This document shows, one piece after another, positions 61,561-64,000 of a stretch of DNA of 64,000 nt; the first letter of the stretch is position 1; each line of letters starts with the position of its first letter. Under the pieces are notes generated by a model, which saw only the letters and a list, made by a program, of their open reading frames with translations, was not told the DNA's origin and did not search any database. Both the position numbers and the translations under genes were made by a program. The DNA comes from Macrosoma leucophasiata (Eukaryota > Arthropoda > Insecta > Lepidoptera > Hedylidae): contig JAWQUS010000002.1 in NCBI GenBank assembly GCA_036365455.1, positions 6,262,001 to 6,326,000 of the forward strand, in the 5' to 3' direction.

Positions 61561-62525
61561 ATATGTTTGTCAATTTATTGGTCAAGTGTCCGATTTTTAC
61601 CGGACAGAATAGATTTTCGACAATGGGACTAGGACATCGGACAATTGAATAGGTGCCAGCCCTAGCATCATAACCGCACAGTCATAAATGTGAAATACAA
61701 CGGGTTTGAACGAGGCAGTTGTGGAGCGGCAATTTTATTGTATGGAAAGTAATATTTCCCCGTGAACCTCAGTGTCCTTGTTTTGTTGAATACGTGTCTG
61801 TGGGCACGGGTGTGTCCACGCCAAGTCCAGGTATTAACCAAGCTATGTAAGTTTGTGCTTGTTTTTCTGTTTCAATTGCTTTTCAGGTAGCAGTCCTTGC
61901 AATAGCTAAGCGGTTTGAGCGTCTGGGCTTGTATACATCTGGGTCGCAGGTTCGAATATTTTGAATCCTTGTAAAGTATATTTTTTCAAAATAAATACTC
62001 ATGGTAGTACAGGGCACTTACGATGTCCTCAGGCGCGTAAACAAGAGGGTCTCAACTTAAGGTTTATTCCCCTAAGTTTTGAATGTAAATAAGTTAAATG
62101 AGATTTTTACTGGCTTGGATATGTTAAGGGGTATTTAAAGGGTGTTGGTAGGTCATATTATATACATACTTTTTTTCAACATACGTAGGTAACAAGTAAA
62201 AGATCAGTCACCCTCCTACCGCTAGATACCTACGTCCTCAAAAATTATACAACACTGCCAAAAATAAAACATTACTGAAGTTTCTGGATAAAAATAACCC
62301 CCGTAAAAATTAAGTGCAACGAAGTGGATATTGGAGTAGGTCCAGTAATTGCCGAGACGTCAACACGTTTGAGCAAGTCAGTCCCAGAGTTGTCAGGAGA
62401 AACGTCAAGTCATTGGGCTATGTTTCGTCGATCCCATATCCCACGCGCTGTCATGTCGCTCGCCGTGCTGACGCTTTGTATAGAGATTAGGTTTTAGGGT
62501 TCCGTACTTCTAAACTAAAACTTTT
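61561..62525. other. No gene; tRNA-like patch
   Basis: 61893-61965 has box A-like ATAGCTAAGCGGTTTGAGCG and box B-like GGTCGCAGGTTCGAATA, as in a SINE head. No other recognised feature. Confidence 0.45.
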
Positions 62526-62809
62526 ACTGGTAGAGCTCCAGTAACGAAGCTCGCGGGCGTAGGCACCACCGCATTACCTAATATACTTGCCGCTAAATGG
62601 TAGTGTTCAGAACTATCGTGTTCCGGTCAGGTGGTAATGTACGGCCCTGCAATTTCCGGCACAGAGGCATAACACCTTAGGCCTCAGGAGTGGTAACGCA
62701 TCTGCATTTTGACCTCAGTCTTTGTGTGGGTGTCTATAGGCTGCAGTCATCACTTAACATCAATGTGAACTGCATGCATGTTTGCCACTTCCATAACATA
62801 GAAAAAAAA
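62526..62809 (+). mobile_element. E element with 7-bp target duplication
   Basis: ACTGGTAGAGCTCCAGTAAC to ACTTCCATAACATAGAAAAA. AAACTAA lies just left of the 5' end (about 62512-62518) and directly after the A-run (about 62807-62813). Confidence 0.93.
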
Positions 62810-63428
62810 CTAAGTATAGAAACTATGTCTGGAGGGGAAATCCCTCCATAAGGCTATCTACGGGGACTCAGGTAGTACCATTCAGCGCATATCACCTGCC
62901 TACAACGAATTGCAGCTACCACGGTAGCCGTTCTCACGGAACCGCGAATGCTGGACGGCTAGAGCCCCCACTCTTGCCGCCCGCGGTTCATTCCCACTTT
63001 CAGTCGCCTCGTACGACGGGAGATACCTTAGTTCTATTCTTCAAGCTGCTACAACAACAATTTCCTAACTTTTCACAATTTCTAAACTTTTGAGTTTGCC
63101 CTTTCATGAAATCAATGATTAGAGAGTCAGAACTAAACATTTTGTTACGGAATCCTGGGCCCGACTCGGTCTTACCGGTTTTTTAGTCGGTAAAACTATT
63201 TGCAAATTGAGGTGAGGACTGAGGGCACCGAAAGCGTCAATCTAAAAGCTGTTCAAGTGCCAATCGTATCGGTACAGAGGGGTTTTTCGAACTTTTTGTG
63301 AAGAACGACGAAAAAAACATTTTGTAAATATTCGATATTCAGAAAAATGAACAATCTACAGCCTACTTCTTCATGGATTTACAGGTGTGCTAATATTGTT
63401 GGTACGTGTGGTTAGGTGCTAATGGGCA
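62810..63428. other. No gene; retroelement-linked fragment
   Basis: 62940-63035 resembles 5.56-5.64 kb (TTTCAGTCGCCTCGTACGAC). The remainder is unassigned. Confidence 0.45.
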
Positions 63429-63579
63429 GGCCTGTAATTTCCGGCACAGAGGCGTAACAACTCAGGAGTGGCAACGCATTTTACGTTTGAATCTCCAATT
63501 TGATGTACATGTTTAAAGATTACAGTGTTATTAACATCAATTTGAACTGTACGCTTTTTGCCATTTCATGATTAAAAAA
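63429..63579 (+). mobile_element. E fragment, diverged 3' half
   Basis: GGCCTGTAATTTCCGGCACA to TTTGCCATTTCATGATTAAA; the central GACCTTGGTCTTTG region is replaced by unrelated sequence. Confidence 0.78.
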
Positions 63580-63701
63580 ATGCAGTGAAATTCTACTGCC
63601 AGCATTAATTACTTATAAAAATTTAATTGTCGTTTTCGTTTCTATAGGTACCCTTTAGAAAATAAATTATTGTTTTTTTCTAAATTGACTCCAAATATCC
63701 G

Positions 63702-64000
63702 AAACTAGCTGACCCCGCGAACTTTGTATCGCCTTCAGAGTCTTCAGGGACTTCGATAGCTTAGTGGTAAAGCGGCTGGACTGGTTATCCTGAGGTCGCA
63801 GGTTCGATTCCCGAAGTAAAATTTTTCTTTCCGTTTTTTCTTTTATTTCGCCTTCAGAGACTTATAAATATTAGTTTTAACCTTCTTAACAATAACGAAC
63901 AGACAAAAGAAACATTTTTCCAATTTGGTGCAGTAGTTTGGAAGTATTGCGCGTACAATAAATTCGGTGATTCATTTTTACTTACAAAAATATATATACT
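63702..64000 (+). mobile_element. F-type tail split by SINE-C, cut by window end
   Basis: CTAGCTGACCCCGCGAACTT at 63704, then after the SINE the segment CTTATAAATATTAGTTTTAA to ACAAAAATATATATACT. It reaches the window edge. Confidence 0.75.
63741..63847 (+). mobile_element. SINE-C with 12-bp target duplication
   Basis: tRNA-like head ACTTCGATAGCTTAGTGGTA with box B GGTCGCAGGTTCGATTCCCG, acceptor-like ACTTCG / CGAAGT pairing, tail AAATTTTTCTTTCCGTTTTT. TCGCCTTCAGAG flanks it at 63729-63740 and 63848-63859. The head is intact and the tail short, so it is probably a young copy. Confidence 0.93.

Noticed and set aside
63745..63815. Functional tRNA gene
   Set aside because: Good box B, but bounded by a target duplication and followed by the SINE-C tail, so it is a SINE head.

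Overview
This is A+T-rich eukaryotic DNA, almost certainly from a moth or butterfly (Lepidoptera), and I find no convincing host gene in it. The evidence is the repeat content: several tRNA-headed SINE families, the dispersed tail repeat around GTCCACTGCTGAAC, the 'CTAGCTGACCCGGC' non-LTR tail family, many fold-back MITEs, and two non-LTR retrotransposons, one with an ORF1 that combines a PHD-like zinc finger with a baculovirus-FP-like C-terminal region. There are no bacterial operons, rRNA genes or credible functional tRNA genes. The only candidate for host coding sequence is a weak exon pair near 57.33-57.57 kb. Species cannot be fixed from the sequence; high repeat density with nested insertions would fit heterochromatin or a W chromosome, but that is inference.

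I use working names for the families. E = a ~285 bp retroposon-like element that starts ACTGGTGGTAGAGCTCC and ends CATTACATAAA plus poly(A); about 28 full or partial copies, in a young and an old subfamily. SINE-A = tRNA-headed, GACCCGGTTAGTCC head. SINE-B = tRNA-headed, CTGCCTCGGTAGCCTAGTGG head, ~300 bp. SINE-C = tRNA-headed, CTTCAGTAGCTCAATTGG head. D = ~340 bp element carrying CGTTAAGCCGTC and GTAGATCGGAAGCGATCTAC. F = tails of RTE-like non-LTR elements (CTAGCTGACCCGGCAAACTT and relatives).

Layout. 0-8.6 kb: scattered E, F, D and SINE-B copies, a tandem 300 bp duplication split by a SINE-B, fold-backs and an RTE-like reverse-transcriptase scrap. 8.7-12.9 kb: LINE-1, a decayed two-ORF non-LTR retrotransposon on the + strand. 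12.9-23 kb: D, E and SINE copies, including an E copy split by two SINEs, a 508 bp MITE, and a four-copy repeat around 19.3-22.3 kb. 23-37.4 kb: repeats, MITEs, a SINE-C dimer and two fold-back elements. 37.46-45.39 kb: a satellite of 49 units of ~72 bp, split by LINE-2 (38.87-43.24 kb, - strand). 45.4-64 kb: more E copies, tandem and inverted duplications, a hAT-like element containing two palindromes, and a nested LINE fragment whose empty site is preserved at 17.6 kb.

The most interesting structure is the satellite. Its unit is the last ~60 bp of the E element plus its poly(A) tract, repeated head to tail, so a retroposon tail has seeded a tandem array. LINE-2 later entered a recognisable variant unit of that array. 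LINE-2 keeps an intact ORF1 and a lightly damaged ORF2. Insertion order can be read at several nested sites because target-site duplications or uninterrupted paralogues are present in the same window.
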